NCBI RefSeq assembly: GCF_025463795.1
Contig: NZ_JAODBE010000076.1
Span: 1-47,279, forward strand
Direction of reading: 5' to 3'
DNA from: Amnibacterium sp.
GTDB lineage: Bacteria; Actinomycetota; Actinomycetes; Actinomycetales; Microbacteriaceae
DNA length: 47,279 nt
The position numbers and the translations under genes are program-made. Below the pieces are notes generated by a model. That model was given only the letters and a program-made list of their open reading frames with translations, did not search any database and had not been told where the DNA came from. Shown here piece after piece: positions 1 through 9,946 of this stretch (position 1 is the first letter of the stretch; each line of letters starts with the position of its first letter).

Positions 1-146
1 GAGATCGCCCACATCGCCGAGCGCTCGACGCCGATGACCGCGTAGTCGAGCTCGTGCGTGTGCATCTCGATCGCGTCACCGGGCTCGACGGTCCACTCGA
101 CGATGCGGAACCGGTCGTCGTCTGCAAGCACCCTCGAGGTCGCCAT
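1..146 (-). CDS. cupin-domain protein, partial (N-terminus in window)
   Basis: Minus-strand reading from ATG at 146 gives MATSRVLADDDRFRIVEWTVEPGDAIEMHTHELDYAVIGVERSAMWAIS, cupin-like (GDxxxMHTHxxDY); runs off the left edge. Confidence 0.6.
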   Translation of the reverse strand, partial: MATSRVLADDDRFRIVEWTVEPGDAIEMHTHELDYAVIGVERSAMWAI

Positions 147-181
147 GCTGCGACCCTCTCACGAGGCCGCCGGGTTGCGCC

Positions 182-1495
182 CTATGCCGACGCGGCCGCT
201 CGCGCCGCCGACGGGAGCGCCTCGACGATGCGCCCGAGCGCCGCCTCGTCGTGGGCGGCCGTGACGAACCACGCCTCGAACACGCTCGGCGGCAGGCTCA
301 CGCCGGCGTCGAGCATCGCGTGGAAGAACGGCGGATACCGCCACCCCTCCTGGGCACGCACCTGGTCGTAGTCCTTCGGCGGCTCGGTGGCGCCGAACAC
401 GACGCTGAAGAGGTTGCCCGCGCGCGGGACGGCGTGCGGCACACCGGCGTCGGTGAGTGCCCGGTCCACCGCACCGATGAGGCGTTCGGCGGCCGCGTCG
501 ATCCGCGCGTAGACGTCCGCGTCGGCGGCCCGCAGGGTCGCGAGGCCGGCGGCGACGGCCACCGGGTTCCCGGACAGCGTCCCCGCCTGGTACACGGGTC
601 CCTGCGGCGCGAGCCACTCCATGACATCCGCGCGGCCGCCGAGCGCGGCGAGCGGCATGCCGCCGCCGATCACCTTGCCGAAGGTGATGAGGTCGACGTC
701 GACCGGTCCGCCGGGCTCGAGCGCCCACCAGCCGCCCGGCGAGACCCGGAACCCGGTCAGCACCTCGTCGGAGACGAGCAGCGCGCCGTCGGCGTGCGCG
801 ATCTCCGCGATCGTCCGGTTGAAGCCGGGCTCCGGCACGACGACGCCCATGTTCGCGGCGGCCGCCTCCGTGATCACGGCGGCGATGCGTCCGGCATGCG
901 TGGCGAACGCCAGGCGCAGCGCCGCCTCGTCGTTGTAGGGCAGCACCAGCGTCTGCGCCGCGATCGCGGCCGGCACGCCCGCCGAGGCCGGCAGGGCGAG
1001 CGTCGCGACGCCGGAGCCCGCCTCGGCGAGCAGGCCGTCGGAGTGCCCGTGGTAGTGGCCCGCGAACTTGACGATCAGGTCGCGGCCCGTGAACCCGCGA
1101 GCGAGCCGGATGGCGGTCATCGTCGCCTCGGTGCCCGTCGAGACGAGGCGGAGGCGCTCGATCGGCGCCCGCCCGTCGCGGACGACCCGGCCGCGCACCA
1201 GCTCCGCCAGCTCGACCTCGCCCTCGGTCGGTGCGCCGAACGAGAGGCCGCGCTCGGCGGCCCGCTGCACCGCCTCGACGACGGCGGGGTGGGCGTGGCC
1301 CAGGATCGCGGGACCCCAGCTCGCCACGAGGTCGACGTACTCCCGCCCGGCGGCGTCGATCACGTGCGGGCCCCTCGCTGCGGCGAGAAACCGCGGCGTG
1401 CCGCCGACGGACCCGTAGGCCCGCACCGGCGAGTTCACGCCGCCGGGGATGACCTTGCGCGCGCGGTCGAAGAGCTCCGCGTTCGTCGGCGTCAT
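182..1495 (-). CDS. hemL: glutamate-1-semialdehyde 2,1-aminomutase
   Basis: [36 protein letters not shown]...; PLP site region [21 protein letters not shown]; in heme cluster. Confidence 0.96.
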   Translation of the reverse strand: MTPTNAELFDRARKVIPGGVNSPVRAYGSVGGTPRFLAAARGPHVIDAAGREYVDLVASWGPAILGHAHPAVVEAVQRAAERGLSFGAPTEGEVELAELVRGRVVRDGRAPIERLRLVSTGTEATMTAIRLARGFTGRDLIVKFAGHYHGHSDGLLAEAGSGVATLALPASAGVPAAIAAQTLVLPYNDEAALRLAFATHAGRIAAVITEAAAANMGVVVPEPGFNRTIAEIAHADGALLVSDEVLTGFRVSPGGWWALEPGGPVDVDLITFGKVIGGGMPLAALGGRADVMEWLAPQGPVYQAGTLSGNPVAVAAGLATLRAADADVYARIDAAAERLIGAVDRALTDAGVPHAVPRAGNLFSVVFGATEPPKDYDQVRAQEGWRYPPFFHAMLDAGVSLPPSVFEAWFVTAAHDEAALGRIVEALPSAARAAASA

Positions 1496-2472
1496 CGTGC
1501 CCGCAGCCAGCCGGCCACCTCGACGGCCCAGTAGGTGAGCACGGCGTCGGCACCGGCCCGTCGGATGCCCGTGATCGTCTCGAGCACCGTGCGCTCGCGA
1601 TCGATCCAGCCGTTCGCCGCGGCCGCCTCGACCATCGCGTACTCGCCGGACACCTGGTAGGCCCACACCGGCACGGGGCTGGTGGCGGCCACGTCGGCGA
1701 GCACGTCGAGGTAGCTCATCGCCGGCTTCACCATCACGACGTCGGCACCCTGCTCGATGTCGAGCACCGCCTCGCGGCGGCCCTCCCGCCGGTTGGCGGG
1801 GTCGAGCTGGTAGGTGCGGCGATCACCCTCCAGCGCGGACTCCACGGCCTCGCGGAACGGCCCGAAGAAGCTCGAGGCGTACTTCGCGGCGTAGCCGAGC
1901 AGCAGCACGTCGCTGCGGCCCGCGGCGTCGAGCGCCTCCCGCACCGCCGCGACCTGGCCGTCCATCATCCCGGAGAGGCCGAGCAGCGCCGAGCCCGCCT
2001 CGGCCTGGGCGAGCGCCATGTCGCTGTACCGCTCGAGCGTCGCGTCGTTGTCGACGGAGCCGTCGTCGGCGAGCACGCCGCAGTGGCCGTGGTCGGTGAA
2101 CTCGTCGAGGCAGAGGTCCGTCTGCACGACGAGGGCGTCGCCGACCTCGGCCGCGACGACGCGGGTCGCGACGTTGAGGATCCCGTCGGGATCGGTCGCA
2201 CCGGATCCGACCGCGTCCCGCTCCCGCGGGATGCCGAACAGCATGAGACCGCCGAGGCCGGCCTCCGCCGCCTCGACCGCGGCCGCGCGCAGGCTGTCGA
2301 GCGAGTGGTGCCCGACCCCCGGCATGGACGCGATCGGTCTCGGCTCGTCGATGCCCTCCTTCACGAACATCGGCAGCACGAGCTGCGCCGGATCGAGCCG
2401 GGTCTCGGCCATCAGGCGGCGCACGGCGGCGGACTGCCGCAGGCGCCGCGGGCGGACGGTCAGCGGGTTCAT
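1492..2472 (-). CDS. hemB: porphobilinogen synthase (delta-aminolevulinic acid dehydratase)
   Basis: [40 protein letters not shown]...; [12 protein letters not shown] motif; 4-nt overlap with hemL. Confidence 0.96.
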   Translation of the reverse strand: MNPLTVRPRRLRQSAAVRRLMAETRLDPAQLVLPMFVKEGIDEPRPIASMPGVGHHSLDSLRAAAVEAAEAGLGGLMLFGIPRERDAVGSGATDPDGILNVATRVVAAEVGDALVVQTDLCLDEFTDHGHCGVLADDGSVDNDATLERYSDMALAQAEAGSALLGLSGMMDGQVAAVREALDAAGRSDVLLLGYAAKYASSFFGPFREAVESALEGDRRTYQLDPANRREGRREAVLDIEQGADVVMVKPAMSYLDVLADVAATSPVPVWAYQVSGEYAMVEAAAANGWIDRERTVLETITGIRRAGADAVLTYWAVEVAGWLRAR

Positions 2473-3269
2473 GCGAGGCGCCCCGGCTCCTGGATCTGGT
2501 CCTTGCGGTGCGCCGCGAGCTCCTCGAGCGTGCGGATGAGCGACGCGCTCGACCGCTCTCGGGCGACGAGGTCCACACGCAGGCCCGCGGCCTCCGCATC
2601 CGCCGACGTGCGCGGCCCGATGCAGGCGAGGACCGTGCGCGAAGGCACGAGGCCGATCTGCAGCGCGATCTGGTTCGCGACGCTGCCGGACGTGACGAGG
2701 ATCGCGTCGAAGCGGCCGGCGGCCACGTCCGCGACGATGTCCGGCGCGATCGGCACGCCGACGGTGCGGTAGGCGACGACCGACGCGACGTCGTGACCCG
2801 CGGCGCGGAGGCCGTCGGTGAGCACCGGCTTCGCGATGTCGCTGCGCAGCGCGAGGATCTTCAGGTGCTCGGCGCCGCCCGTGGCGTCCGCCCACTCGGC
2901 GAGCAGCCCGGCGGCGGAGTTGTCGCGGCGCGGGGTGAAGTCGACGCGGTAGCCGGCGGCGGTGAGCGCCGCGGCCGTGGTCTCCCCCACGGCGGCGACC
3001 TTCGTGCTCTCCGGGATGCGCACGCCGTGGGCCGAGAGCACGTCGACGGTCGTGGCGCTCGTGACGCTCATCCAGTGGAACTCGCCGGCCTCGAGCCGCT
3101 CGAGCGCGCCGGTGAGCGCGGTGGAGTCGTCGGTGCCGGCGAAGTTGATGGACGGCGCGACGACGGGTGAGGCGCCACGCGCTCGGAGCTCAGCGGCGAC
3201 CCCGTCGCCCCACGGTCCTCCGCGGGGCACGAGCACGGTCCAGCCGCGCAGCGGTTTGTCCGTGGTCAT
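2469..3269 (-). CDS. hemD: uroporphyrinogen-III synthase
   Basis: [33 protein letters not shown]...; [27 protein letters not shown] motif; between hemC and hemB. Confidence 0.9.
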   Translation of the reverse strand: MTTDKPLRGWTVLVPRGGPWGDGVAAELRARGASPVVAPSINFAGTDDSTALTGALERLEAGEFHWMSVTSATTVDVLSAHGVRIPESTKVAAVGETTAAALTAAGYRVDFTPRRDNSAAGLLAEWADATGGAEHLKILALRSDIAKPVLTDGLRAAGHDVASVVAYRTVGVPIAPDIVADVAAGRFDAILVTSGSVANQIALQIGLVPSRTVLACIGPRTSADAEAAGLRVDLVARERSSASLIRTLEELAAHRKDQIQEPGRLA

Positions 3270-4222
3270 GCGGCACCTCCAAGGGGTGCGAGCGCACCTG
3301 CGCCCGCGTCGAGCAGGTCGTCGGCGAGTCGATGCGCCGCGGCGGTCAGCACGGCGACCCGGTCCGTGGCGCTCGCGGGACGTTCGATGCGGCGGTCCAG
3401 CCGCCGCCCGCCGCCGGGCTCGTGCACGCTGGCCCAGAGGGCGATGCCGCCGTCCTCGACCGCGCTCGCCACGCCGATCGGCGCGACGCAGCCGGCCTCC
3501 AGCCGGCCGAGCACGGCCCGTTCCGCCGTCGCGGCCGCCATGTCGAGCGGATCCGTGAGCCGCCGCACCGCCACGGCGACGGGCGCCGGGTGCGCGGTGT
3601 CGAGCGAGGCGGCGTCGTCGGCGCGGATCTCGAGGCCGAGCGCCCCCTGCCCGGCCGCCGTCGGCCAGGTCTCGAGCGGCAGGACCTCGGTCACCGCCGC
3701 CGTGCGCCCCAGCCGAGTCAGGCCGGCGAGCGAGAGCACGACCGCGTCGAGCCGGCCCTCGGCGACCCGCGCCAGGCGGGTGTCCACGTTGCCGCGCAGG
3801 TCGCGCACGTCGAGGTCGGGGCGCCTCTCGATCAGCTGGGCACGGCGGCGGGGAGAACCCGTGCCGACGACCGCGCCGACGGGGAGCGTGTCGAGGGTGA
3901 GGCCGTCGCGGGCGCAGAGCGCGTCGCGGGCGTCCTCCCGCGCGGGGATCCCGGCGACGACGAGCCCGGGCACGGGCAGCACCGGCAGGTCCTTCAGGGA
4001 GTGCACCACCAGGTCGCACTCCCCGGCGGCGAGGCTGCGGCGCAGGGCACCCGCGAAGACTCCCGTGCCGCCGATCTGCGCGAGCGACGCCTGCGACACG
4101 TCGCCCTCGGTCCGCACGACGACGAGCTCGCACGCCTCGCCCTGCGCCTCGATCGCGGTCGCCACGGCATTCGCCTGCGCGAGGGCGAGGGCGCTGCCGC
4201 GGGTACCGATGCGGATGGTCAC
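3266..4222 (-). CDS. hemC: hydroxymethylbilane synthase (porphobilinogen deaminase)
   Basis: GTG start: (M)TIRIGTRGSALALAQANAVATAIE...; VHSLKDLP, cofactor-Cys region RLEAGCVAPIGV. Confidence 0.96.
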   Translation of the reverse strand: MTIRIGTRGSALALAQANAVATAIEAQGEACELVVVRTEGDVSQASLAQIGGTGVFAGALRRSLAAGECDLVVHSLKDLPVLPVPGLVVAGIPAREDARDALCARDGLTLDTLPVGAVVGTGSPRRRAQLIERRPDLDVRDLRGNVDTRLARVAEGRLDAVVLSLAGLTRLGRTAAVTEVLPLETWPTAAGQGALGLEIRADDAASLDTAHPAPVAVAVRRLTDPLDMAAATAERAVLGRLEAGCVAPIGVASAVEDGGIALWASVHEPGGGRRLDRRIERPASATDRVAVLTAAAHRLADDLLDAGAGALAPLGGAA

Positions 4223-5388
4223 GGCGTGAGGCCGGCCACCACCGGCCGGAACCCGAGCCGCGCGTTCTCGCAGCATCCGGATCGGCACACGTCGTACCAG
4301 GGGCCGAGGTCGGTCTCGGCCGGCCGCTCGGCGGCGGGCAGCCCGTCGCGGCGCTCGAGCACGAGATCGACGAGCCCGGACACGTAGGCGGGGTCGATCC
4401 CCGGCGTCGGCGTGCGCACGGCGATCACGCCGACCTCGTCCGCGGTCCTCATCGCCTCCGTGTCGAGGTCCCACATGACCTCCATGTGGTCCGACACGAA
4501 GCCGAGCGGGACGATCACGACGGCACGCACGCCCTCGCCGGCGAGCCGGCGGATCGCGTCGTTCACGTCGGGCTCGAGCCAGGGCTGGCTGGGCGGCCCG
4601 CTGCGCGACTGGAAGACGAGCTCCCACTCGACCCCCCGGCCCGCACGCTGCATGACGACGTCGGCGACGGCGCGGTGCTGCGCCTCGTAGGCGCCGCCCG
4701 CACCGAACCCCCGGAACGCAGGTCCGCTGCGCTCGGCGTCGGCGGAGGGGATCGAGTGGGTCGAGAACAGCACCCGTACCTCGTGCGTCAGCTCGACACC
4801 GGGCAGCCGCTCCTCGACCTCGGCGAGGCCGCGCTCCACGCCCGTGACGAACGGCGCGACGAATCCGGGGTGGTCGAAGTACTGCCGCACCTTGTCGATC
4901 ACGAGCTCGCCCTCGAGTCCGGTCTCGTCGAGCGCCCTGGCGAAGTCCTCCCGGTACTGCCGGCACGACGAGTACGAGCTGTAGGCGCTCGTCGCGATGG
5001 CGATCACCGTTCGGCGGCCGTCCGCGACGGCCTGCAGCAGAGCACCGTTCAGGTACGGATCCCAGTTGCGGTTGCCCCAGTAGACGGGCAGGTCGACCCC
5101 GCGCCGCGCGAGCTCGGACTCGAGCGCGGCCTTGAGCGCGCGGTTCTGCCCGTTGATCGGGCTCACGCCGCCGAAGGCCCGGTAGTGGTGAGCGACCTCC
5201 TCGAGGCGCTCGTCCGGGATGCCGCGGCCGCGGGTCACGTTGCGGAGGAAAGGCAGGACGTCGTCCTGCCCCTCCGGGCCCCCGAAGCTCGCGAGCAGGA
5301 TCGCGTCGTACGCGACCGGCCGATCGGTGTGCTCCGGCCCGTGCTTCGCGGCGTCGCTCGCGGCGCGGACGACGTGCTCGGCGGCCAT
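4219..5388 (-). CDS. hemH: ferrochelatase (coproporphyrin ferrochelatase, CpfC type)
   Basis: YDAILLASFGGPEGQDDVLPFLRNVTRGRGIP...; LVFQSRSGPPSQPWLEPDV; GFVSDHMEVMWDLD. Confidence 0.95.
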   Translation of the reverse strand: MAAEHVVRAASDAAKHGPEHTDRPVAYDAILLASFGGPEGQDDVLPFLRNVTRGRGIPDERLEEVAHHYRAFGGVSPINGQNRALKAALESELARRGVDLPVYWGNRNWDPYLNGALLQAVADGRRTVIAIATSAYSSYSSCRQYREDFARALDETGLEGELVIDKVRQYFDHPGFVAPFVTGVERGLAEVEERLPGVELTHEVRVLFSTHSIPSADAERSGPAFRGFGAGGAYEAQHRAVADVVMQRAGRGVEWELVFQSRSGPPSQPWLEPDVNDAIRRLAGEGVRAVVIVPLGFVSDHMEVMWDLDTEAMRTADEVGVIAVRTPTPGIDPAYVSGLVDLVLERRDGLPAAERPAETDLGPWYDVCRSGCCENARLGFRPVVAGLTP

Positions 5389-6053
5389 CAGCGCAGCACC
5401 TCCGGCACCTCGGCGACGGCGATGCGGCGGCCCGTGAAGAACGGGACCTCCTCGCGCACGTGCAGACGCGCATCGGTGGCCCGCAGGTCGCGCATCATGT
5501 CGACGAGGTCGGTGAGGGAGTCCGACTCCATGGGCAGGATCCACTCGTAGTCGCCCAGCGCGAAGGCCGCGACGGTGTTCGCGACCACGGACCGGTACGC
5601 CGCGCCCTTGCGCCCGTGCTCGGCGAGCATCCGGGACCGGTCGGCCTCGGGCAGCACGTACCAGTCGTAGGACCGGTTGAACGGGTAGACGACGAGCCAG
5701 CCCCGAGCCGCCTCCCCGCGCAGGAATCCGGGCACGTGGCTGCGGTTGAACTCGGCGTCGCGGTGCACGCCCATCGCGTTCCACGTCGGGAGCAGGGGCT
5801 TCAGCAGCGCCGTGCGGCGGAGCCGGCGCAGCGCGGCCTGCAGGCCGGCCGGTTCGTCGCCGTGCAGCCAGACCATGAGGTCGGCGTCCGCGCGGAGGCC
5901 GGAGACGTCGTAGAGGCCGCGCAGCGTCACACCCGAGCCGGAGAGCTCCTCGACGGCCCTCTCGAGCTCCGCCACCGCGGCGTCCGTGCCCTGGTCGCTT
6001 GCGGCCGGATCACGACGCAGCACGGCCCAGAGCGTGTACCCGGAATCGGTCAT
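5388..6053 (-). CDS. hemQ: hydrogen peroxide-dependent heme synthase / coproheme decarboxylase (chlorite dismutase-like)
   Basis: MTDSGYTLWAVLRRD...YPFNRSYDWYVLPEADRSRMLAEHGRKG...WILPMESDSLTDLVDMMRDLRATDARLHVREEVPFFTGR: HemQ/ChdC signature. Confidence 0.95.
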   Translation of the reverse strand: MTDSGYTLWAVLRRDPAASDQGTDAAVAELERAVEELSGSGVTLRGLYDVSGLRADADLMVWLHGDEPAGLQAALRRLRRTALLKPLLPTWNAMGVHRDAEFNRSHVPGFLRGEAARGWLVVYPFNRSYDWYVLPEADRSRMLAEHGRKGAAYRSVVANTVAAFALGDYEWILPMESDSLTDLVDMMRDLRATDARLHVREEVPFFTGRRIAVAEVPEVLR

Positions 6054-6206
6054 GGTGCGTTCGGTCCTCTTTCCGGCGGCGCGGATCGCGCTGCCGCCGA
6101 TCGGCGGGGTCAGGGGCGGAGGACGCCGTCGCGGCACCCGCCCGCCACCGCTGCGGTGCGGGGGGCACCGTCCAGTGTGCCCCACGACGACCGGGGGTCC
6201 GCGCAG

Positions 6207-6240
6207 AACGAGGGCGCCCCCGCGTGGGGGCGCCCTCGTT
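6207..6240 (-). terminator. strong hairpin terminator downstream of the DUF3618/holin/YtxH genes
   Basis: Perfect inverted repeat AACGAGGGCGCCCCC-gcgt-GGGGGCGCCCTCGTT (15-bp stem, 4-nt loop) between the stop of 6260..6529 and hemQ. Confidence 0.85.
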
Positions 6241-6259
6241 CTCGGATCGGATCAGCGGA

Positions 6260-6529
6260 TCAGCGCCGTGCGCCACGGATCACGAGCGCTCCCAGGCCGA
6301 CCACCACGGCGGCCGCTCCGCCCAGCACGCCGTAGACGAGCGCCGGGTTGTCCTCGCGCATCGTGTCGAAGCGCTCACGCCCTTCGGCGACCGCCTTCTT
6401 CACGCGCTTGGGCACGTCGAGGCGCTCCTCGATCTCGTCGAGGGTCTGTGCGAGACGCTGGCGCGTCACCTCGATGTCGGAGCGGATCTCCGAGAGCGCG
6501 CGGTCCTTGTCACTGCCGTCAGCGGTCAT
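6260..6529 (-). CDS. DUF3618 domain-containing protein
   Basis: LSEIRSDIEVTRQRLAQTLDEIEERLDVPKRVKKAVAEGRERFD followed by a single C-terminal TM helix. Confidence 0.8.
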   Translation of the reverse strand: MTADGSDKDRALSEIRSDIEVTRQRLAQTLDEIEERLDVPKRVKKAVAEGRERFDTMREDNPALVYGVLGGAAAVVVGLGALVIRGARR

Positions 6530-6968
6530 AGTGCCCAACCCCCTTGAATGCCTTCACGTCGTCCTTCACGCTGTCGACCGCTTCCTTCGGCACCGGCGGG
6601 ACCCCGCGCTTGACGCGCGAGAGACCGAGCAGACCGAGCACCACGGCGATCAGCAGCAGCGCGACGCCCACGATGAGCGCCGAGAGCCAGGGCGGGAGCG
6701 CCGTCGCGATGCCGAGGATGGCCGTCGCGATGAGCACCCAGAGCGCGAAGTAGGCGAAGACCGCCGCACCCACGAACAGGCCGACGCCGATGCCCGCGGT
6801 CTTCAGCCGGGTGACCGCTTCACGCCTGATCTGCTCGATCTCGTCGCGGATCAGCGTCGTGATCAGGTTCGGAAGCTCGCCGATCAGCGTGAAGACCGAC
6901 TTCTTGTCGTCCCTGTGGTCCCGTCCCGGGCGCGCAGCACGGACGGGGTCCGGTGGGGTCGTGCTCAT
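6519..6968 (-). CDS. phage holin family protein (Actinobacteriophage holin superfamily III / DUF1469-like), membrane
   Basis: LIGELPNLITTLIRDEIEQIRREAVTRLKTAGIGVGLFVGAAVFAYFALWVLIATAILGIATALPPWLSALIVGVALLLIA: two TM hairpins typical of the family. Confidence 0.8.
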   Translation of the reverse strand: MSTTPPDPVRAARPGRDHRDDKKSVFTLIGELPNLITTLIRDEIEQIRREAVTRLKTAGIGVGLFVGAAVFAYFALWVLIATAILGIATALPPWLSALIVGVALLLIAVVLGLLGLSRVKRGVPPVPKEAVDSVKDDVKAFKGVGHYDR

Positions 6969-6978
6969 CCGACCCGCC

Positions 6979-7248
6979 TCAAGCCGCGTTGGCGTCGCTC
7001 TTGCGCTTCGTCACCTGCGACACCACCTTCTTCGCTCCGCCGACGACCGCGTCCTGGACGTCGGGCGCCTTGTCCTTGACGAAGCCTTGCACGGTCTCGA
7101 CCACCTGGTCGACCCTGCTCTGCACCTTCTCGTCGTTCCAGAGGCGCTCACCGGCGGCCTTGATCTGCTCGTAACGACGCCGACCGGCGCGGGCGCCGAG
7201 GACGTACCCGATCGCCGCACCGGCGAGAAACACGATCCTGCCCTGCAT
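6979..7248 (-). CDS. YtxH-like small membrane-anchored protein
   Basis: MQGRIVFLAGAAIGYVLGARAGRRRYEQIKAAGERLWNDEKVQSRVDQVVETVQGFVKDKAPDVQDAVVGGAKKVVSQV. Confidence 0.65.
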   Translation of the reverse strand: MQGRIVFLAGAAIGYVLGARAGRRRYEQIKAAGERLWNDEKVQSRVDQVVETVQGFVKDKAPDVQDAVVGGAKKVVSQVTKRKSDANAA

Positions 7249-7393
7249 GCTGTCCACCCTTCCCTCGCGGTTCAGTCCGCCAACTGTATCGGCGGCCCTG
7301 CCGGTCATCAGGGAGTTCTCCGATGATCACCAGGGAGCGGGCCGAACGGCGTGCACGCCCTCGCCGGGGCCCTGCCGGCCGGGGCCTGCGGTC

Positions 7394-7472
7394 GCGAACG
7401 GAGGATCTCGTCGCGGACGGAGGACGGAACGGGCCGCCGGATCCTCCGCCGCCGGCAGGATCCTCCGTGCGC
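7394..7472. repeat. intergenic inverted repeat with GGAGGATC/GATCCTCC arms
   Basis: GCGAACGGAGGATC (7394-7407) versus GATCCTCCGTGCGC (7459-7472): 13/14 complementary; GGATCCTCCG occurs twice inside. Confidence 0.6.
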
Positions 7473-7495
7473 GACGATGCGGCGCCGGCAGGGGC

Positions 7496-8836
7496 TCAGC
7501 CCAGGCCGCGTGCCGCCGTCTCGGCGCCCGCGACCACCGACGCGAGCCCGGTGCCGGAGCGCCAGGACCCGGTGACCGCGAGGCCCTGCGGCAGCGGGGC
7601 CGCGGACAGGGCCTGGTGCGCGGCCCGCGTCTCGGGTGCGAGCGGCGGGGCCGTGTCGACCCAGACCGTGTCGAGCCGGTCGACGATCGTGGTCGGGACG
7701 AGGCCGAGGAGCGCCGCCGCGTCGGCCGCGACCCGGGTCTCGGCCGGGAGGTCGGCAGCGCGGTAGGCGAGCCGCAGCAGGTGCCGGCCGGCCGGCAGCG
7801 CGTCCGCCGACCACGCCCACTTCGCCGTCACGTGGGTGAGCGCCACCGCGGTGACATCGGTGCGCCCGGATGCGCGGAGCACCCCGCTGCCCCGCGGCAT
7901 CGCGTCGAGGCGGGGGTCGTCGACCGCGAGCAGCACCGACCTAGACACCGACGGTTCCGGCCGGGGCAGGTGGGCGACGTCCGGAGCGGCGTCGCGGAGC
8001 AGGTCGAGGGCGGCCGCGCCGTCCACGGCGATCACCGCGACGTCCGCCACGACGTCCTCACGAGGCGTGACCACCGTGAATCCCGGTCCGACCGGCGCGG
8101 GATGCACGCCGATCACCTCCGCGTCGAGCCGGACGTCCACCCCGAGCCGCTCGAGGTCGGCGAGGAGCGCGTCCACGAGCCGGGTGACGCCGCCCCTGAG
8201 GCCCTGCACCGCGCTGCCGGCGGGAGCCGCACTCCGCAGCCGCAGCACCGCGGCGGAGAGCGAGCCGGCGACCGTGATGGCGGCGTTCAGCTGCGGAGCG
8301 ATCGCGTCGACCGGCACGGTCTCCGCATCGACGCCGTACACCGACTCGACGACGGGGGCGACGAGTCGGTCGAGCACCCGCCGGCCCATCCGGCCGCGCA
8401 CCAGCGGCCCCAGACGCTCGTAGCGGCCGACCTTGAGCACGGGCAGCAGCCGGTCGGCGTAGGCCCGGGCCGCCCCGTGACCGTCGATCACCCGGCGCAC
8501 GTCCTCGGCGAGGGGGGAGCCGGGGATGCCGAGCACACCGCCGGCGGGCAGCGGCACCGTCCGGTCGGCGAGCGCCACCCAGGCGCTCCCCCGCGGCTCG
8601 GCCAGGGCGCCACGGAGCCCGAGGTCGTCGATGAGGGCCCGCACGGTCCCGCCCCGCACCGCGAAGCTCTCCGCGCCGGTGTCGGCCGTCACCCCCGCGA
8701 TCGTGCCGCGCGCGACGCGGCCGCCGACCGTGGCCGACCGCTCGAGCAGCACCACCTGCCGGCCGTGCAGGGCGAGGCGACGGGCGGCGACGAGGCCACC
8801 GACCCCGCCGCCCACGACGACCGCCGTGCCGCTCAT
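7496..8836 (-). CDS. hemY: protoporphyrinogen/coproporphyrinogen III oxidase (CgoX/HemY type)
   Basis: MSGTAVVVGGGVGGLVAARRLALHGRQVVLLERSATVGGRV (FAD GxGxxG) ... GLAVTGSWRSGTGLASVVAGAETAA. Confidence 0.9.
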   Translation of the reverse strand: MSGTAVVVGGGVGGLVAARRLALHGRQVVLLERSATVGGRVARGTIAGVTADTGAESFAVRGGTVRALIDDLGLRGALAEPRGSAWVALADRTVPLPAGGVLGIPGSPLAEDVRRVIDGHGAARAYADRLLPVLKVGRYERLGPLVRGRMGRRVLDRLVAPVVESVYGVDAETVPVDAIAPQLNAAITVAGSLSAAVLRLRSAAPAGSAVQGLRGGVTRLVDALLADLERLGVDVRLDAEVIGVHPAPVGPGFTVVTPREDVVADVAVIAVDGAAALDLLRDAAPDVAHLPRPEPSVSRSVLLAVDDPRLDAMPRGSGVLRASGRTDVTAVALTHVTAKWAWSADALPAGRHLLRLAYRAADLPAETRVAADAAALLGLVPTTIVDRLDTVWVDTAPPLAPETRAAHQALSAAPLPQGLAVTGSWRSGTGLASVVAGAETAARGLG

Positions 8837-9900
8837 ACCCGCGAGTGCATCCAGTCGACGATCCGGGTCAGCACACCCGGGTCGGTGGTCGGCGGCACGC
8901 CGTGCCCGAGGTTCAGCACATGCGCGGGTGCCGCCGCCCCGGCGGTGACCACCTGCTCGAGATGCCGCTCGAGCACCGGCCAGGGCGCGGCGAGCAGCGC
9001 CGGGTCGACGTTGCCCTGCAGCGGCACCCGGTGCTCGAGCAGAGCGGATGCCGCGTCGAGCGGCAGCCTGTGGTCGACGCCGATCACGTCGGCGCCCGCG
9101 TCCCGCATCGCGGGCAGCAGCAGGGCGGTTCCCGTGCCGAAGTGCACCTTCGGCACCCCGCCGGGCACGGCCGCGAGAGCGCGGGCGGATGCCGGCAGCA
9201 CCGCGGCGCGATAGTCGCCTTCGGACAGTGCACCCGCCCACGAGTCGAACAGCTGCACGGCCCGGGCGCCGGCCCGCACCTGGGCGGCAAGGAAGGCTCC
9301 GCTGACGCCCGCGAGCCAGGCCGTCAACCGCCCCCAGGCGACCGGATCGGCGTGCAGCAGCGTGCGGGCGCGGAGCTGGTCCTTCGACGGGCCGCCCTCG
9401 ACGACGTAGCTCGCCAGGGTGAAGGGCGCGCCGGCGAAGCCGATCAGCGGCGTCGCGCCGAGCCGCTCGACCGTCCGCGCGACGGCCGCCTCGATCGGGG
9501 CCAGCGCTTCGGGGTGCAGCTCGTGCGCGACGAGGTGGTCCAGGTCGGCGGGCGTGCGCACGGGCCGCGCGAACACGGGTCCCCTGCCGGGCACGATGTC
9601 GACGTCGACTCCCGCCAGCTTCAGCGGGACGACGATGTCGCTGAAGAGGATCGCCGCGTCGACCCCGTGCCGGCGCACCGGCTGCACCGTGATCTCGGCG
9701 GCGAGCTCCGGCTCGAGGCAGGCGTCCAACATGGCCGTGCGGGCCCGCGAGGCGCGGTACTCGGGGAGGGACCGGCCCGCCTGCCGCATGAACCAGACCG
9801 GAGGCGTCGCCTGCCGCCTGCCGGCGTACGCGGCGAGCAGCGGCGGCATCACTTCGGAGGGATTCGCGGGCACGACAGGGAATCCTCCCATCCGGGGCAC
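8833..9900 (-). CDS. hemE: uroporphyrinogen decarboxylase
   Basis: PPVWFMRQAGRSLPEYRA signature; LFDSWAGALSEGDY; LNLGHGVPPTTDP. GTG at 9873 with GGGAGG about 10 nt upstream is a plausible shorter start. Confidence 0.96.
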   Translation of the reverse strand: MPRMGGFPVVPANPSEVMPPLLAAYAGRRQATPPVWFMRQAGRSLPEYRASRARTAMLDACLEPELAAEITVQPVRRHGVDAAILFSDIVVPLKLAGVDVDIVPGRGPVFARPVRTPADLDHLVAHELHPEALAPIEAAVARTVERLGATPLIGFAGAPFTLASYVVEGGPSKDQLRARTLLHADPVAWGRLTAWLAGVSGAFLAAQVRAGARAVQLFDSWAGALSEGDYRAAVLPASARALAAVPGGVPKVHFGTGTALLLPAMRDAGADVIGVDHRLPLDAASALLEHRVPLQGNVDPALLAAPWPVLERHLEQVVTAGAAAPAHVLNLGHGVPPTTDPGVLTRIVDWMHSRV

Positions 9901-9934
9901 CCGCTGACCGCGCAGTCCGCCGAGACGGCCGACC

Positions 9935-9940
9935 TACACT
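9935..9940 (+). promoter_or_regulatory. -10 hexamer TACACT of a leaderless hemA promoter
   Basis: TACACT + 6 nt (gcctag) + GTG start of hemA at 9947. Confidence 0.55.
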
Positions 9941-9946
9941 GCCTAG

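Noticed and set aside
159-6335. Long alternative-frame ORFs over the heme genes (464 aa at 159..1553, 735-aa and 554-aa N-terminal extensions, antisense 427 aa, etc.)
   Set aside because: Arg/Pro/Ala-rich frame-shadow translations of hemL/hemB/hemD/hemC/hemH; real starts fixed by conserved N-termini and 4-nt overlaps.
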